From the NCBI RefSeq assembly GCF_032248695.1, contig NZ_JAVHXC010000001.1, positions 558,001 through 622,000 on the forward strand: a stretch of 64,000 nucleotides of DNA. Direction: 5' to 3'. The notes beneath the pieces are model-generated. The model was not told the origin of the DNA, did no database searches, and worked only from the letters and a program-made list of their open reading frames with translations. Below are positions 36,158 through 44,567 of the stretch, in pieces (position 1 is the first letter of the stretch; every line of letters starts with the position of its first letter). This DNA is from Dietzia sp032248695 (GTDB lineage Bacteria > Actinomycetota > Actinomycetes > Mycobacteriales > Mycobacteriaceae). The position numbers and the translations under genes were made by a program.

Positions 36158-38092
36158 TTGCCCTCATCCCGTACTGCCCCTGCGCCTGTCCCCGGCCGTG
36201 CCGGCTGGATGATCGCCGTCGCGGCGGCCGCCGCGTTCCTCGCCACGTTCAACGAGACCTTCCTCAACGTCGCCTTCACGCCGATCATGGCGGACTTCGG
36301 GGTCGACGTGAACACCGTCCAGTGGCTGACCACCGGTTACCTCCTCGTCGCGGCGGTGTTCGTCCCCGTCTCGAACGTGCTGTATCACCGCTTCCCGACC
36401 CGACAGCTCTTCGTCGCGGTCGTCGCGATCATGGTGGTCGGGTCGGTGGTGGGCGCCCTCGCCCCCTCCTTCGCTGTGCTGCTCATCGCGCGCCTGCTCC
36501 AGGCCATCGGGACGGGCCTGCTCACGCCCATCGGCATGAACATCACCCTGGCCGTCTCACCTCGCGAGAAGCTGGGCCTGAACATGGGCATCATGGCCGC
36601 AATGACCACGCTGGGCCCCTCACTGGCGATCGTGCTCTCCGGGGTGTTGTTGACGTTCGCCCCCTGGACCACCCTGCTCTGGGTCTTCGGCGCGCTGACC
36701 CTGCTCGTCCTGATCGCCGGTGCGATCGCGCTGCGCACCGTGGCCGACCTGGGCCGCCCCGTGCTGGACATCCCGTCGTTCCTGCTCGTCGCCGTGGCCC
36801 TGGTGGGCATCCTCTACGGCATCTCCGCCGCGTTCGGCGGCGCCCCGGTGTACGCCGCGCTCTCGGCGGTCGTCGGCCTCGCCGCACTGTGGGTGTTCGT
36901 CGTCCGCCAGCGCCGGATCGCGCACCCGCTGATCGACATGCGGCCGTTCTCCAACCGCGCGTTCGTCCTCGGCGTCCTGATGACCATGCTGGGCCTGGTG
37001 TTCGTCTTCGCGATGAACGTCGTGATCCCCCTGTTCCTGCAGGCCGCGCAGGGCGTCTCCCCGCTCGGCGCCTCCCTCACCCTCGCCCCGGGCATCCTGC
37101 TCACCGTGGTGGCCGGGCCGGTGGCCGGCCGTCTGTTCGACCGGCACGGTGGCCGCTGGTCGATCCCGCTCGGCTTCCTGGTGATGGCCGTGTTCGTCAC
37201 CGGTGTCGGCATCGCCGCCGGTCACTCGTCGATCCTGCTGTTCGGCGTGCTCTACATCCCTGCGGTGCTGGCCACCGCGCTCGTGATCGGGCCGTCGCAG
37301 ACCTTCGCCCTGTCCAGCCTGGACCGGGAGTCCGCCCCGCACGGCGTCACGGTCGTCTCGACGAGCTTCCAGATCGCGGGCTGTGTGGGCACCTCGCTGG
37401 CGGCCGGCATCTATGGCGCCGTGTCGGGCGCCAACCTCGATTCCGGCATGGATGAATTCGAGTCGCTGCTCACGGGCTTCCGCAGCGCCGTCGGCGTCGT
37501 CGTCGTGGTCTCTCTCATCGGCATCGCGCTGGCGTTCGCCGCCTCGCGGGCGGCGCGCACCGTCCGCCCCGCGGCCGCCGACGCCGGGGTGCACCCGGCG
37601 GACACGGTCGAGAAGATCATGAAGTCGGACGTGTACGCGCTCTCCTCCACCGACACGGTCCTCGGGGCCATCACGATGTTCGGCGCTCGCGGTATCTCCG
37701 GCGCCCCGGTCCTGGATCCCGACGGCTCGCTCGCGGGCTTTCTCTCGGACGGCGACGTCATGCGGTACCTCTCGGCGGCGCACCCGTCGTCCACCTCGAT
37801 CTATTCGTACGCGATCGGGGCCGACGAGGACCTGGCCGACGCGATGGCCGATCTGGCGGACCTGAACGTGATGCGGCTGGCGACGCGTGAGGTCGTGACG
37901 ATCGATGCGGGCGCGTCGATCGCCGACGCCGTGGCCGCGCTGTCGGACGCCCACCTCAAGAAGGTGCCGGTCCTGGGCGACGGCGGCCGGATGGTGGGCA
38001 TCGTCAGCCGCTCGGCGATCAACCGTCTGGCGATCAGCAGCTACCTGAACGCCCGCGCCTCGGCGGAACCGGAAGCCGTTCCCGCGCACTGA
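36158..38092 (+). CDS. MFS transporter (DHA2-like) fused to a C-terminal CBS-domain pair
   Basis: A 644-residue fusion. Residues 1-475 are a 14-helix DHA2-type major facilitator (AAAAAFLATFNETFLNVAFT, WLTTGYLLVAAVFVPVSN, RLLQAIGTGLLTPIG). Residues 485-625 are a CBS pair: VEKIMKSDVYALSSTDTV with GISGAPVLDPDGSLAGFLSD, then MRLATREVVTIDAGASIAD with HLKKVPVLGDGGRMVGIVSR. CBS pairs bind adenosine nucleotides or SAM, so transport may be gated by energy charge or c-di-AMP. The start is TTG with AGGAG 7 bases upstream. A 224-base leader with an A/T-rich stretch precedes it. Confidence 0.88.
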   Translation: MPSSRTAPAPVPGRAGWMIAVAAAAAFLATFNETFLNVAFTPIMADFGVDVNTVQWLTTGYLLVAAVFVPVSNVLYHRFPTRQLFVAVVAIMVVGSVVGALAPSFAVLLIARLLQAIGTGLLTPIGMNITLAVSPREKLGLNMGIMAAMTTLGPSLAIVLSGVLLTFAPWTTLLWVFGALTLLVLIAGAIALRTVADLGRPVLDIPSFLLVAVALVGILYGISAAFGGAPVYAALSAVVGLAALWVFVVRQRRIAHPLIDMRPFSNRAFVLGVLMTMLGLVFVFAMNVVIPLFLQAAQGVSPLGASLTLAPGILLTVVAGPVAGRLFDRHGGRWSIPLGFLVMAVFVTGVGIAAGHSSILLFGVLYIPAVLATALVIGPSQTFALSSLDRESAPHGVTVVSTSFQIAGCVGTSLAAGIYGAVSGANLDSGMDEFESLLTGFRSAVGVVVVVSLIGIALAFAASRAARTVRPAAADAGVHPADTVEKIMKSDVYALSSTDTVLGAITMFGARGISGAPVLDPDGSLAGFLSDGDVMRYLSAAHPSSTSIYSYAIGADEDLADAMADLADLNVMRLATREVVTIDAGASIADAVAALSDAHLKKVPVLGDGGRMVGIVSRSAINRLAISSYLNARASAEPEAVPAH

Positions 38093-38116
38093 CCCGGGCC
38101 CGTCCGCCCCAACCGA

Positions 38117-38153
38117 CCGCGCCCCCGCCGGAAAAACTCCGACGGGGGCGCGG
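38117..38153 (+). terminator. Terminator hairpin after MFS-CBS gene
   Basis: CCGCGCCCCCG and CGGGGGCGCGG form a perfect 11-bp stem; the loop can pair further (CGG with CCG) and contains AAAAA. It is the most GC-rich intrinsic stem in the window apart from the fumC one. Confidence 0.65.
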
Positions 38154-38383
38154 TGGTCTCCGCCGACCCGGGGGACGACGACGGCGACGACGACCCGGTG
38201 GTCAGTTGCCGAACGCCGGGCTCATCCAGGCGCCCGGGGATACCGGTCGAGTTGCTGCTCCCCCGCCGCCGCCCCCTCCGGGGACTGCGTCTGCCGCCCC
38301 TGGTGTCGGAGCTCTGTGCGACTGTGGCCTCACGCCGCAGCCGGGCGCGCCCGCTGCCCTGACGACCAGTTGCGAGGAGACTC

Positions 38384-39460
38384 ATGACCAACCACCGCGA
38401 AGAATCTCCGACGGGCAGCGCAGCGATGAAACGGCGCCGCGCCGCGGGCGCCGTCCGGGTGCTCGCGGGGCTCGGTGCCGCGCTGCTGATCGCGGGGTGC
38501 TCGGCCGGACAGCCGGGCGAGGTGAACGGGGACCCCGCCGGCCAGACCTCCGGGTCTCCTGCCCGCCCTGCCGGCACGACCACCGTGACCGTGGCGACCT
38601 CCCCCGCCCCGGAGCAGGCCCAGCTCACCGAGGTGGATCCGGCCGACTTCGCGGCGCCACGAAATCCGGGGGCCTACGCCTGGAACTACTCCACCGGCGG
38701 GCCGAACGTGGGACTGTGCGTCGCCGACCAGGACGGAGTGACCTGCACGGGCCGGCCCGCACCCGAGGTCCCGGACCTGACCGAGCATTTCCCGGGCCGC
38801 CCGGGCGCGATCGAGCTCGGCGCTGTGGGTCTGCGCTACACGTTCGTCGAGGGAGTCCCGCCGGTCTCGGCGCGCCTGGACACCGGGCAGGCGGTGCAGA
38901 TCGGCGACCTCCGCTGCGCGAAACCGGACGCCTCCACGCTCGAATGCCGTACGGGGGCGAACAGCTTCACGGTGAGTGGCCCGGAGCAGGCGATCACCAC
39001 CACGGGCCCGGTCCTGGCGGAGACCGACTACGCGAACCACCCCTCCGCTGGGACCAGGGAGCCGTCCGCACGGTCCGGCGCGCGGGACCAACCCAACGCC
39101 CAGCCCCCTGAATTCATCGGCGCCACTGGTCTTGTCAGTGGGGTTCGCACCTCCTCCGGGCGGCTGGTCACCGCGTCGGCGCCGCCCTGCGACGGCCGGG
39201 GGATCCTCATCGTGGAGTCCTACATCGAGAGCCCTGATCCCCAGTCCGGCATCGCGGCTCTCCTCGACCGCCATCCCGGGGCCGAGTTCATGACCCCGGG
39301 GCAGTGCCCGTCGCTCCGCGCAGAGGTGGGCGGGGCCCGCGTGTACCCGGTCTACATCGATCACGGCCACAACACCGCCGCACTCTGCCGCGACAAGCAG
39401 GCCCGGGGCGGTAACGCCCGGGTGCTCTCCCCGACGGCCGGCTACACCGACCCCTGTTAA
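38384..39460 (+). CDS. Secreted lipoprotein of unknown function
   Basis: A 358-residue exported protein with a basic N terminus (KRRR), a hydrophobic core (VLAGLGAALLIAG) and lipobox IAGCS. A Thr/Pro/Gly linker leads to two folded parts. The first has DFAAPRNPGAYAWNY and GLCVADQDGVTCTG, with paired cysteines that may form disulfides. The second has GILIVESYIESPDPQ and MTPGQCPSL with VYPVYIDHG. I do not recognise a family with certainty; similar two-part lipoproteins occur in actinobacteria. AGGAG precedes the ATG. The 291-base gap before it holds the terminator above and otherwise nothing I can identify. Confidence 0.75.
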   Translation: MTNHREESPTGSAAMKRRRAAGAVRVLAGLGAALLIAGCSAGQPGEVNGDPAGQTSGSPARPAGTTTVTVATSPAPEQAQLTEVDPADFAAPRNPGAYAWNYSTGGPNVGLCVADQDGVTCTGRPAPEVPDLTEHFPGRPGAIELGAVGLRYTFVEGVPPVSARLDTGQAVQIGDLRCAKPDASTLECRTGANSFTVSGPEQAITTTGPVLAETDYANHPSAGTREPSARSGARDQPNAQPPEFIGATGLVSGVRTSSGRLVTASAPPCDGRGILIVESYIESPDPQSGIAALLDRHPGAEFMTPGQCPSLRAEVGGARVYPVYIDHGHNTAALCRDKQARGGNARVLSPTAGYTDPC

Positions 39461-39550
39461 CGCCGCCCGCGGCCGCCCGCCGCCGGGGAGGACCACCGTC
39501 GGGCCGCGCGCTCTCCACGTGCCACGTCTTGTGACCTCGTGCCGGCGGGC

Positions 39551-39856
39551 TCAGGCCAGCGTGGCCCGGTTGAGCGTGCTCAGGGGTTCGTTGACGTCCG
39601 AGAAGGTGGCGCTCACCTCGGTGATCCCGAACCCGGCCAGGCGTTCGGTATGCATCGCGACGTAGGCCTCGGCGTGGTCGCGGGTGTCGAAGAGGTAGAT
39701 CCCGCCGGACCGCCCGGCCTGCTCGTCCTCGATCCAGACCTTCCAGATGAAACCCGGTTCGGCGTTGATCGACTCCGCCAGCCCCCGGAAGGCCTCGGCC
39801 ATCTCCGATCCCCAGGGTCCCTGCATCGGGAAGTTCACCTGTACCAACACAGCCAT
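39551..39856 (-). CDS. YdhR-like putative monooxygenase
   Basis: A 101-residue ferredoxin-like alpha/beta barrel protein, exactly the length of E. coli YdhR. LVQVNFPMQGPWGSEMAEAF, PGFIWKVWIEDEQAGRSGG and the IYLFDTRDHAEAYVAMH segment are typical. Relatives resemble ActVA-Orf6-type cofactor-free monooxygenases. The ATG is preceded by GGGAGAG. Activity is inferred from fold similarity only. Confidence 0.85.
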   Translation of the reverse strand: MAVLVQVNFPMQGPWGSEMAEAFRGLAESINAEPGFIWKVWIEDEQAGRSGGIYLFDTRDHAEAYVAMHTERLAGFGITEVSATFSDVNEPLSTLNRATLA

Positions 39857-39907
39857 CGTCGCTCTCCCGGTCCGTCTCGTCACCCCAGGATACAGAGGGT
39901 CAACAGG

Positions 39908-40645
39908 TCAGCCGCCGGCCGAACGATCGCCGTCCCAGCGCCCGGCCGGCCCGGTGCGACCAGGGACCTCGGCCCACACCCGCCGCCAGTGATCGGCCAG
40001 AGAGTCGACGGTCTCGTGGGCGTTGAGACCGCTCGGCTGGGGCACCACCCACAGCTCGACCCCCGCCGGCCAATCCGGCACCGACCCGGGGTCCTGTCGG
40101 CCGGAGCTCGCGCGGGGCAGCGAGTACGCAATCCGGAACGCGGTGATCCCCACGACCGCCACGACATCCGGACGCAATCGGCGAGCGCGTTCGGCGAGCC
40201 GTACTCCGCCCGCGCGCAGTTCCTCCCGGGACAGCTCGTCGGCGCGCGCCGTGGCGCGCCCGACGAAGTTGGTGATCCCGATCCCTGCCGAGACCACCCT
40301 CTCCTCGTCCGCCTCGGACAACCCCGTCGAGGCGTCCACCAGGTGTTTCGTGAGGCCGGCTCGGTGGAGCGAGGGCCAGAACCGGTTTCCGGGGCGGGCG
40401 AACGGCGCGTTGACGGCCGCGGTCCACAGCCCGGGGTTGATGCCCACGATGAGCAGTCGCAGCGCGCCGGGGTCGACCGGCAGAAGATCGTCCATGCCGT
40501 CCTCGCGCAGGCCCGCGAACGCGGCGAGATCCTCCCGGGTGGGACGCCTGCCGCCCAGCGGCGAGGGCCGGCGCGGGATCGCCGACACAGCGCGTCGTCC
40601 ACCAACGGCGTCCCGGAGCACCTGTCGGTCGTGGGAGTGCACCAT
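39908..40645 (-). CDS. Mismatch-specific (G:U/T) DNA glycosylase, Mug/uracil-DNA glycosylase superfamily
   Basis: A 245-residue UDG-fold protein. The active-site segment LLIVGINPGLWTA and FARPGNRFWPSLHRAGL fit the Mug family, in which Asn of GINPG activates water. GIGITNFVGRATARADELS and the C-terminal VVPQPSGLNAH carry the second active-site motif. Mug enzymes remove uracil or thymine opposite guanine. The start at 40645 has a TACAGT box 7 bases upstream. The N-terminal 55 residues (Arg/Pro-rich) lie outside the usual domain. Confidence 0.86.
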   Translation of the reverse strand: MVHSHDRQVLRDAVGGRRAVSAIPRRPSPLGGRRPTREDLAAFAGLREDGMDDLLPVDPGALRLLIVGINPGLWTAAVNAPFARPGNRFWPSLHRAGLTKHLVDASTGLSEADEERVVSAGIGITNFVGRATARADELSREELRAGGVRLAERARRLRPDVVAVVGITAFRIAYSLPRASSGRQDPGSVPDWPAGVELWVVPQPSGLNAHETVDSLADHWRRVWAEVPGRTGPAGRWDGDRSAGG

Positions 40646-40652
40646 GGGCGCG

Positions 40653-40658
40653 ACTGTA
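40653..40658 (-). promoter_or_regulatory. Predicted -10 (TACAGT on minus) of Mug-type gene
   Basis: TACAGT, 7 bases, then ATG at 40645; leaderless. Confidence 0.5.
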
Positions 40659-40727
40659 CTGCGATGTCCGACCCGGCTGGCATGGTGCACGGTGCCCGTC
40701 AGCCGCACGCGCATACTCAGGAGCCCG

Positions 40728-41219
40728 ATGCCCACCCAGTACGAATCCGGCGCCGAGACCGAAGGGTCACACTCGGACTGGAAGCTCCTACTCGCGGCCG
40801 TGGAATGCCTGCACGGCCGCGGGTTCACCGGTCTCCGCGCAATTCCTCACCACGGCCCGGTCGGGTACTGGCGCTTCGCGGTGACCCCCGCGGCGAACCT
40901 GACGGGTGGCGTGAGCTTCCCGCCGCGGGGCGACGATGCCGTATTCACCGTCTCCGCGGGCGGCTTCCCCACCGTGGGAACCCTGCGGATCGGCCCGGAG
41001 ACCACCGTCGACCGGGTCGCGGACGAGATCCTGCGGCACCTCGGCTCCGCGGCGGCGGTCACGTCCGCCGACGACGTCGCCTACGTCGAGTGGTACTCCC
41101 GTATGCGCCTCCGAGCCGAGCAGGTCGACGGTCGTCCGTCGGCGTTCAGTGATTCCGACTCGACATGGCGGCTCGGGGATGAGGCGACCGATCCGCCGCC
41201 CGGGTGGGTCGAGGGGTAG
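40728..41219 (+). CDS. Protein of unknown function
   Basis: A 163-residue soluble protein. The first half is alpha/beta with HSDWKLLLAAVECLHGRGF and LRAIPHHGPVGYWRFAVT. The middle has PRGDDAVFTVSAGG and the acidic VDRVADEILRHLG helix, and the last part ends EATDPPPGWVEG. It has no signal or membrane segment. CAGGAG lies 6 bases before the ATG. I know no family for it. It is divergent from the glycosylase gene with 82 bases between the starts. Confidence 0.65.
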   Translation: MPTQYESGAETEGSHSDWKLLLAAVECLHGRGFTGLRAIPHHGPVGYWRFAVTPAANLTGGVSFPPRGDDAVFTVSAGGFPTVGTLRIGPETTVDRVADEILRHLGSAAAVTSADDVAYVEWYSRMRLRAEQVDGRPSAFSDSDSTWRLGDEATDPPPGWVEG

Positions 41220-41246
41220 CCGGTGGACGGCATCGCGATCGCCGGG

Positions 41247-41834
41247 TCAGGAAGTCCCCGTCGGGCCGGGCGGATCGAGGGTCGCGGAGGTCGACCCCAG
41301 TGCAGCGAGGACGCGGTTGAGGTCCCGCGCGCCGCGCACCCGGTACATCCGGCGGTGTGCGTTCGCCGGTTCCTTCATCGCCGCCTCGTAGCGGTCCCGC
41401 GTTCGGGGATACAGCGACCAGGCGATCCAGAGGAGGGACTCCTCGCCCCGCCAGAACATCAGAGACGACCAGCGTTCGCGGTTACCGTTCCACAGCTCCT
41501 GCCGGGTCGCCACGCGCCTCACGGTTCGCCGAAACGCCCGCGACAACGCCACCAGGCGGGACGGATTGACCCAGACGATGGTGTCAGCGCGATCCCACAC
41601 GAGCGTGCCGATCTTGGACCGGTAGTTGCCGTCCACCACCCAGGAGCCGCCCTCGATCGCCCGGAGCACCCGTTCGCGCATCTCGTCCGCCGTGGCCGCG
41701 GTCCAGTCGGGCCCCCAGTGCAGCGCGTCGAGCTCGATGTGGGTAATTCCGCACTTGTCCGCGATCCTCTTCGCCGTCGTCGTCTTGCCCGAACCGGAGC
41801 TACCCACCACCAGGACGCGCCGCGCGGCCGTCAC
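41247..41834 (-). CDS. P-loop kinase-like protein (FlaR/topology-modulation type)
   Basis: A 195-residue adenylate-kinase-like NTPase with Walker A VVGSSGSGKTTTAK at residues 8-21. THIELDALHWGPDWTA and SWVVDGNYRSKIGTLVWDRADTIVWVN match the DNA topology modulation protein FlaR family, whose biochemistry is unclear; the Asp-Ala-Leu-His and Asp-Gly-Asn-Tyr motifs are their hallmark. The start is GTG overlapping the Nudix stop (GTGA). It is the last gene of a three-gene operon. Confidence 0.83.
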   Translation of the reverse strand: MTAARRVLVVGSSGSGKTTTAKRIADKCGITHIELDALHWGPDWTAATADEMRERVLRAIEGGSWVVDGNYRSKIGTLVWDRADTIVWVNPSRLVALSRAFRRTVRRVATRQELWNGNRERWSSLMFWRGEESLLWIAWSLYPRTRDRYEAAMKEPANAHRRMYRVRGARDLNRVLAALGSTSATLDPPGPTGTS

Positions 41835-42301
41835 GCTCGCCCGCCCCCGGCGGGCTCGCAGAGCCCGCCCAGGCGTGCACCGAACCCCGCACTCAGGACG
41901 TGCGCGCGCTCCAGTGGGATCCAGAAGCATGTCCACGCTGGGCTCGTACCGCCGCCCCGGGGATGCGGCTCCCCGGCCGACCATCGCTCGGGCAGCGACC
42001 GGTCCTCGGGTTCGAGATGGAAGAAGTGCCGCTCGTGGATCTCGGGTTTCGTCGGCCGGAAGTCGTAGAGTCCACTTCCCAACGGTCGGACCACGCGGGC
42101 GCGCAGCCCGGTCTCCTCGGCGACCTCCCGGACCGCGGCCTCCGCGGGCGCCTCACCGGGTTCGATCGTCCCGGCGGGAACCTGGACGCCGAGTTCGGCC
42201 TGCGGAAAATCGTCGTGCGTGAACACGAGGAGCCTGCCCTCGTGCATCACGTAGGCGACCACCTTCGCCACGGTGGCCGGCTCGGTCTCTGCGGTGGTCA
42301 C
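41831..42301 (-). CDS. Nudix hydrolase
   Basis: A 156-residue Nudix protein. The Nudix box is complete: GTIEPGEAPAEAAVREVAEE with TGL following (G-x5-E-x7-REVAEE-x-G-L). It hydrolyses a nucleoside diphosphate linked to another group; the substrate is unknown. I use the GTG at 42301 because its GTGA overlaps the stop of the small upstream gene, matching the overlap used at the 3' end. An ATG 15 bases earlier is in frame but has no clear ribosome site. It is coupled to the kinase gene downstream. Confidence 0.85.
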   Translation of the reverse strand: MTTAETEPATVAKVVAYVMHEGRLLVFTHDDFPQAELGVQVPAGTIEPGEAPAEAAVREVAEETGLRARVVRPLGSGLYDFRPTKPEIHERHFFHLEPEDRSLPERWSAGEPHPRGGGTSPAWTCFWIPLERAHVLSAGFGARLGGLCEPAGGGRA

Positions 42302-42435
42302 TGCCGACCGGCGCATTCGCTGATGTCGGTCGAGTCCCCCGGCATGAGGGCCACGTGCGGACGGCCACGAACGAGGCTCACCGCATACGCGGACGACTCC
42401 GCCGAGCCGTTGGGAACCCCCACGTACGTCGACAC
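42298..42435 (-). CDS. Small 45-residue protein heading the Nudix-kinase operon
   Basis: A previously easy-to-miss gene: GTG at 42435, 45 residues, stop overlapping the Nudix GTG (GTGA). The sequence begins MSTYVGVPNGSAESSAYAVS, continues with LVRGRPHVALMPG, and ends ECAGRQ. Codon use has G or C in most third positions as in neighbours. A TACGAT box sits 6 bases before the GTG, the same leaderless layout as many genes here. It has no membrane segment or signal and no family I know. Confidence 0.6.
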   Translation of the reverse strand: MSTYVGVPNGSAESSAYAVSLVRGRPHVALMPGDSTDISECAGRQ

Positions 42436-42441
42436 GAACTG

Positions 42442-42447
42442 ATCGTA
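42442..42447 (-). promoter_or_regulatory. Predicted -10 (TACGAT on minus) of small protein-Nudix-kinase operon
   Basis: TACGAT, 6 bases, then GTG at 42435. Confidence 0.5.
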
Positions 42448-42481
42448 ACCGCGAGCCGGGTCCCGCTGACCCCAGCCGCTG

Positions 42482-43435
42482 TCAGGACGCCTCGATGAGC
42501 TCGACCCCGTAGTCGGTGACGACAGCGCGGACCTCGGCGAGGTAGCGCTGCGCCTGATCGGTCAGCGGGATCCCGGAATGGCTGATCCAACCGATCTCGA
42601 TGCTCTCGTCCACCTCGAGCGGTATCGCGACGATCTCCGGGTCGAGATCGTCGCTGATGATCCCGGTGGAGATCGTGTAGCCGTCGAGACCGATCATGAG
42701 GTTGAAGATCGTCGCGCGGTCAGAGACCCGGATGTCCCGCTTGCTCGACCGAGTCGAGAGGATCTCCTCCGCGAAGTAGAACGAGTTGTTCGCGCCCTGG
42801 TCGAAGGTGAGGCGGGGTAGGTCCGTCAGGTCGTCGAGGGTGACCCGGTCCCGCGCGGCGAGCGGGTTCTGCCGCGAGATGAAGATGTGCGGCACCGCGT
42901 CGAAGAGCGGGTGGAACACCAGACCGGAGTCGCGGAGAAGCTTGTCGATGACCTTCCGGTTGAAGTCGTTCCGGAACAGCACGCCGAGCTCGCTGCGGAG
43001 CGTCCGCACGTCCTCGATGATGTCCCAGGTCCGGGTCTCCCGGAGAGAGAACTCGTACTGCTCCGCGTCGCCTGCCTGCACCATCCGGATGAACGCCTCG
43101 ACCACGAACGAGTAGTGCTGGGCCGAGACCCCGAGCAGGCGGCGGGACGGCGGCTGCCCGAGATACCGCTGCTCCAACAGCGACATCTGCTCGACGACCT
43201 GCCTGGCGTACCCGAGGAACTCCGCACCCTCCTCGGTCAGAGTGACACCGCGTGCTGAACGGGAGAGCAGCGTGCGACCCACTCGCGACTCGAGGTCCTT
43301 CATCGCGGCGGACATGGTCGGCTGGGCGACGTAGAGCAGTTCGGCCGCGCCGGTGATCGAGCCCTCCGCCGCGACCTCGATGAAGTAGGTCAGTTGCTGC
43401 AGGGTGATCCCCCGGGAGTCGCGCGCCATAGGCAT
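42482..43435 (-). CDS. LysR-family transcriptional regulator, probable regulator of mesX-mesD
   Basis: A 317-residue LysR regulator. The N-terminal winged helix reads LQQLTYFIEVAAEGSITGAA, AQPTMSAAMKDLESRVGRTL and RSARGVTLTEEGAEF. The C-terminal effector domain (residues about 95-300) has the usual periplasmic-binding fold. It is divergent from mesX, with a 119-base region between them rich in A/T; this is the standard LysR layout for controlling both its own gene and the neighbour. A sulfur or methionine-related effector is likely by context only. Confidence 0.9.
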   Translation of the reverse strand: MPMARDSRGITLQQLTYFIEVAAEGSITGAAELLYVAQPTMSAAMKDLESRVGRTLLSRSARGVTLTEEGAEFLGYARQVVEQMSLLEQRYLGQPPSRRLLGVSAQHYSFVVEAFIRMVQAGDAEQYEFSLRETRTWDIIEDVRTLRSELGVLFRNDFNRKVIDKLLRDSGLVFHPLFDAVPHIFISRQNPLAARDRVTLDDLTDLPRLTFDQGANNSFYFAEEILSTRSSKRDIRVSDRATIFNLMIGLDGYTISTGIISDDLDPEIVAIPLEVDESIEIGWISHSGIPLTDQAQRYLAEVRAVVTDYGVELIEAS

Positions 43436-43438
43436 TAA

Positions 43439-43454
43439 CTATAGAGATTCATAG
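43439..43454. promoter_or_regulatory. Possible LysR-binding site between lysR and mesX
   Basis: CTAT-N8-ATAG, a dyad in an A/T-rich stretch about 5 bases from the LysR start and 100 bases before mesX. LysR proteins bind dyads of T-N11-A type; this spacing fits approximately. Not tested by comparison. Confidence 0.35.
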
Positions 43455-43554
43455 CGAGTAGTAGTTACCCGATACCTGAACTGGGACTGCAAGATGGAGG
43501 CCCACAGTTTCCGCAGTGCCGAGCCCGGCCGACCGACCTCAGAATTGGATGTCC

Positions 43555-44547
43555 ATGTCGGACGATTTCACGTATCGCATCAGCACCACCCCCTTCGACG
43601 AGAACTACTCCCCGTCGGAAGATTCCCGTACCACCACGAACTTCGCGAACCTGGCCCGGGGCGAACACCGTCAGCTCAACCTCCGCGCGGCTTTGGCGAT
43701 GATGAACGACCGGATCAACGAACTCGCGCCCCGGGACAACCCCGACCGCGACCGCTACGCCGTGGAGCTCGAGATCGTCTCCGCCGCTCTTCAGTTCACC
43801 GCCGACCAGCAGAACCTCGAGTTCCCGCTGATCGAGGTCCTGGACGTGACGATCCTCGACCGGAGCACCGGCGACCGCCTGCCGGGGATCGTGGGGAACA
43901 ACTTCTCCTCCTACGTCCGCGACTACGACTTCAGCGTCCGGCTCCCGGCGGCCAACCAGGGGGGCGATGGGTTCACCGTCCCGCACGACTTCGGTGACCT
44001 GCACGGGGCGCTCTTCCAACACTTCATCGACTCCCCCGCCTACCGGCAGCGCTTCGACGCGACACCCGTGATCTGCATCAGCGTCTCGACGAGCCGGACC
44101 TACCACCGCACCGGGAACCAGCATCCGGCCCTGGGCGTGGAGTACGCCCAGGACGACTACTCCCTCACCGACGAGTACTTCGCCAAAATGGGCCTGTCGG
44201 TCCGATACTTCCTGCCGCCCGGCGGCGTCGCCCCGCTCGCCTTCTATTTCCGGGGAGACCTGCTCGACGACTACTCGGACCTGCAGCTCGCCGGCACCAT
44301 CGCCGTGATGGAGACCTTCCAGAAGATCTACCGGCCGGAGATCTACAACGCGCACTCCCCCGCCGGCGAGGTCTACCGACCGAGCCTGGACCACCCGGAC
44401 TTCACGCCCACCCCGATCGTGTACGACCGGCAGGAGCGCAGTCAGCTCGCCAAGAAGCAGGGCGCGTACACCGACGAGGTCCTCATGACCCCCCACGGCG
44501 CCCTGCTCGAGCAGTGGGCCGCCCGCTACCCGGTGCTCGTCGGATGA
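43555..44547 (+). CDS. mesX: MesX (DUF1852), putative oxygenase partner of MesD
   Basis: A DUF1852 protein of about 330 residues. FTYRISTTPFDENYSPSEDS and TTNFANLARGEHRQLNLRAAL are the family start, and NHPALGVEYAQDDYSLTDEY with YFAKMGLSVRYFLPPGGVAP mark the core. DUF1852 (MesX) is required with O2 for the function of the folate-independent methionine synthase MesD. The start may be ATG 43549 or 43555; neither has a strong ribosome site. It lies directly upstream of mesD. Confidence 0.85.
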   Translation: MSDDFTYRISTTPFDENYSPSEDSRTTTNFANLARGEHRQLNLRAALAMMNDRINELAPRDNPDRDRYAVELEIVSAALQFTADQQNLEFPLIEVLDVTILDRSTGDRLPGIVGNNFSSYVRDYDFSVRLPAANQGGDGFTVPHDFGDLHGALFQHFIDSPAYRQRFDATPVICISVSTSRTYHRTGNQHPALGVEYAQDDYSLTDEYFAKMGLSVRYFLPPGGVAPLAFYFRGDLLDDYSDLQLAGTIAVMETFQKIYRPEIYNAHSPAGEVYRPSLDHPDFTPTPIVYDRQERSQLAKKQGAYTDEVLMTPHGALLEQWAARYPVLVG

Positions 44548-44567
44548 GCGCCGCAGGAGAGACCACC

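Noticed and set aside
36013..37455. 480-codon plus-strand frame beginning MRRKIICYVERRHSW
   Set aside because: Runs in a second frame through the MFS gene; the residues after the first 20 are Arg/Pro-rich shadow sequence.
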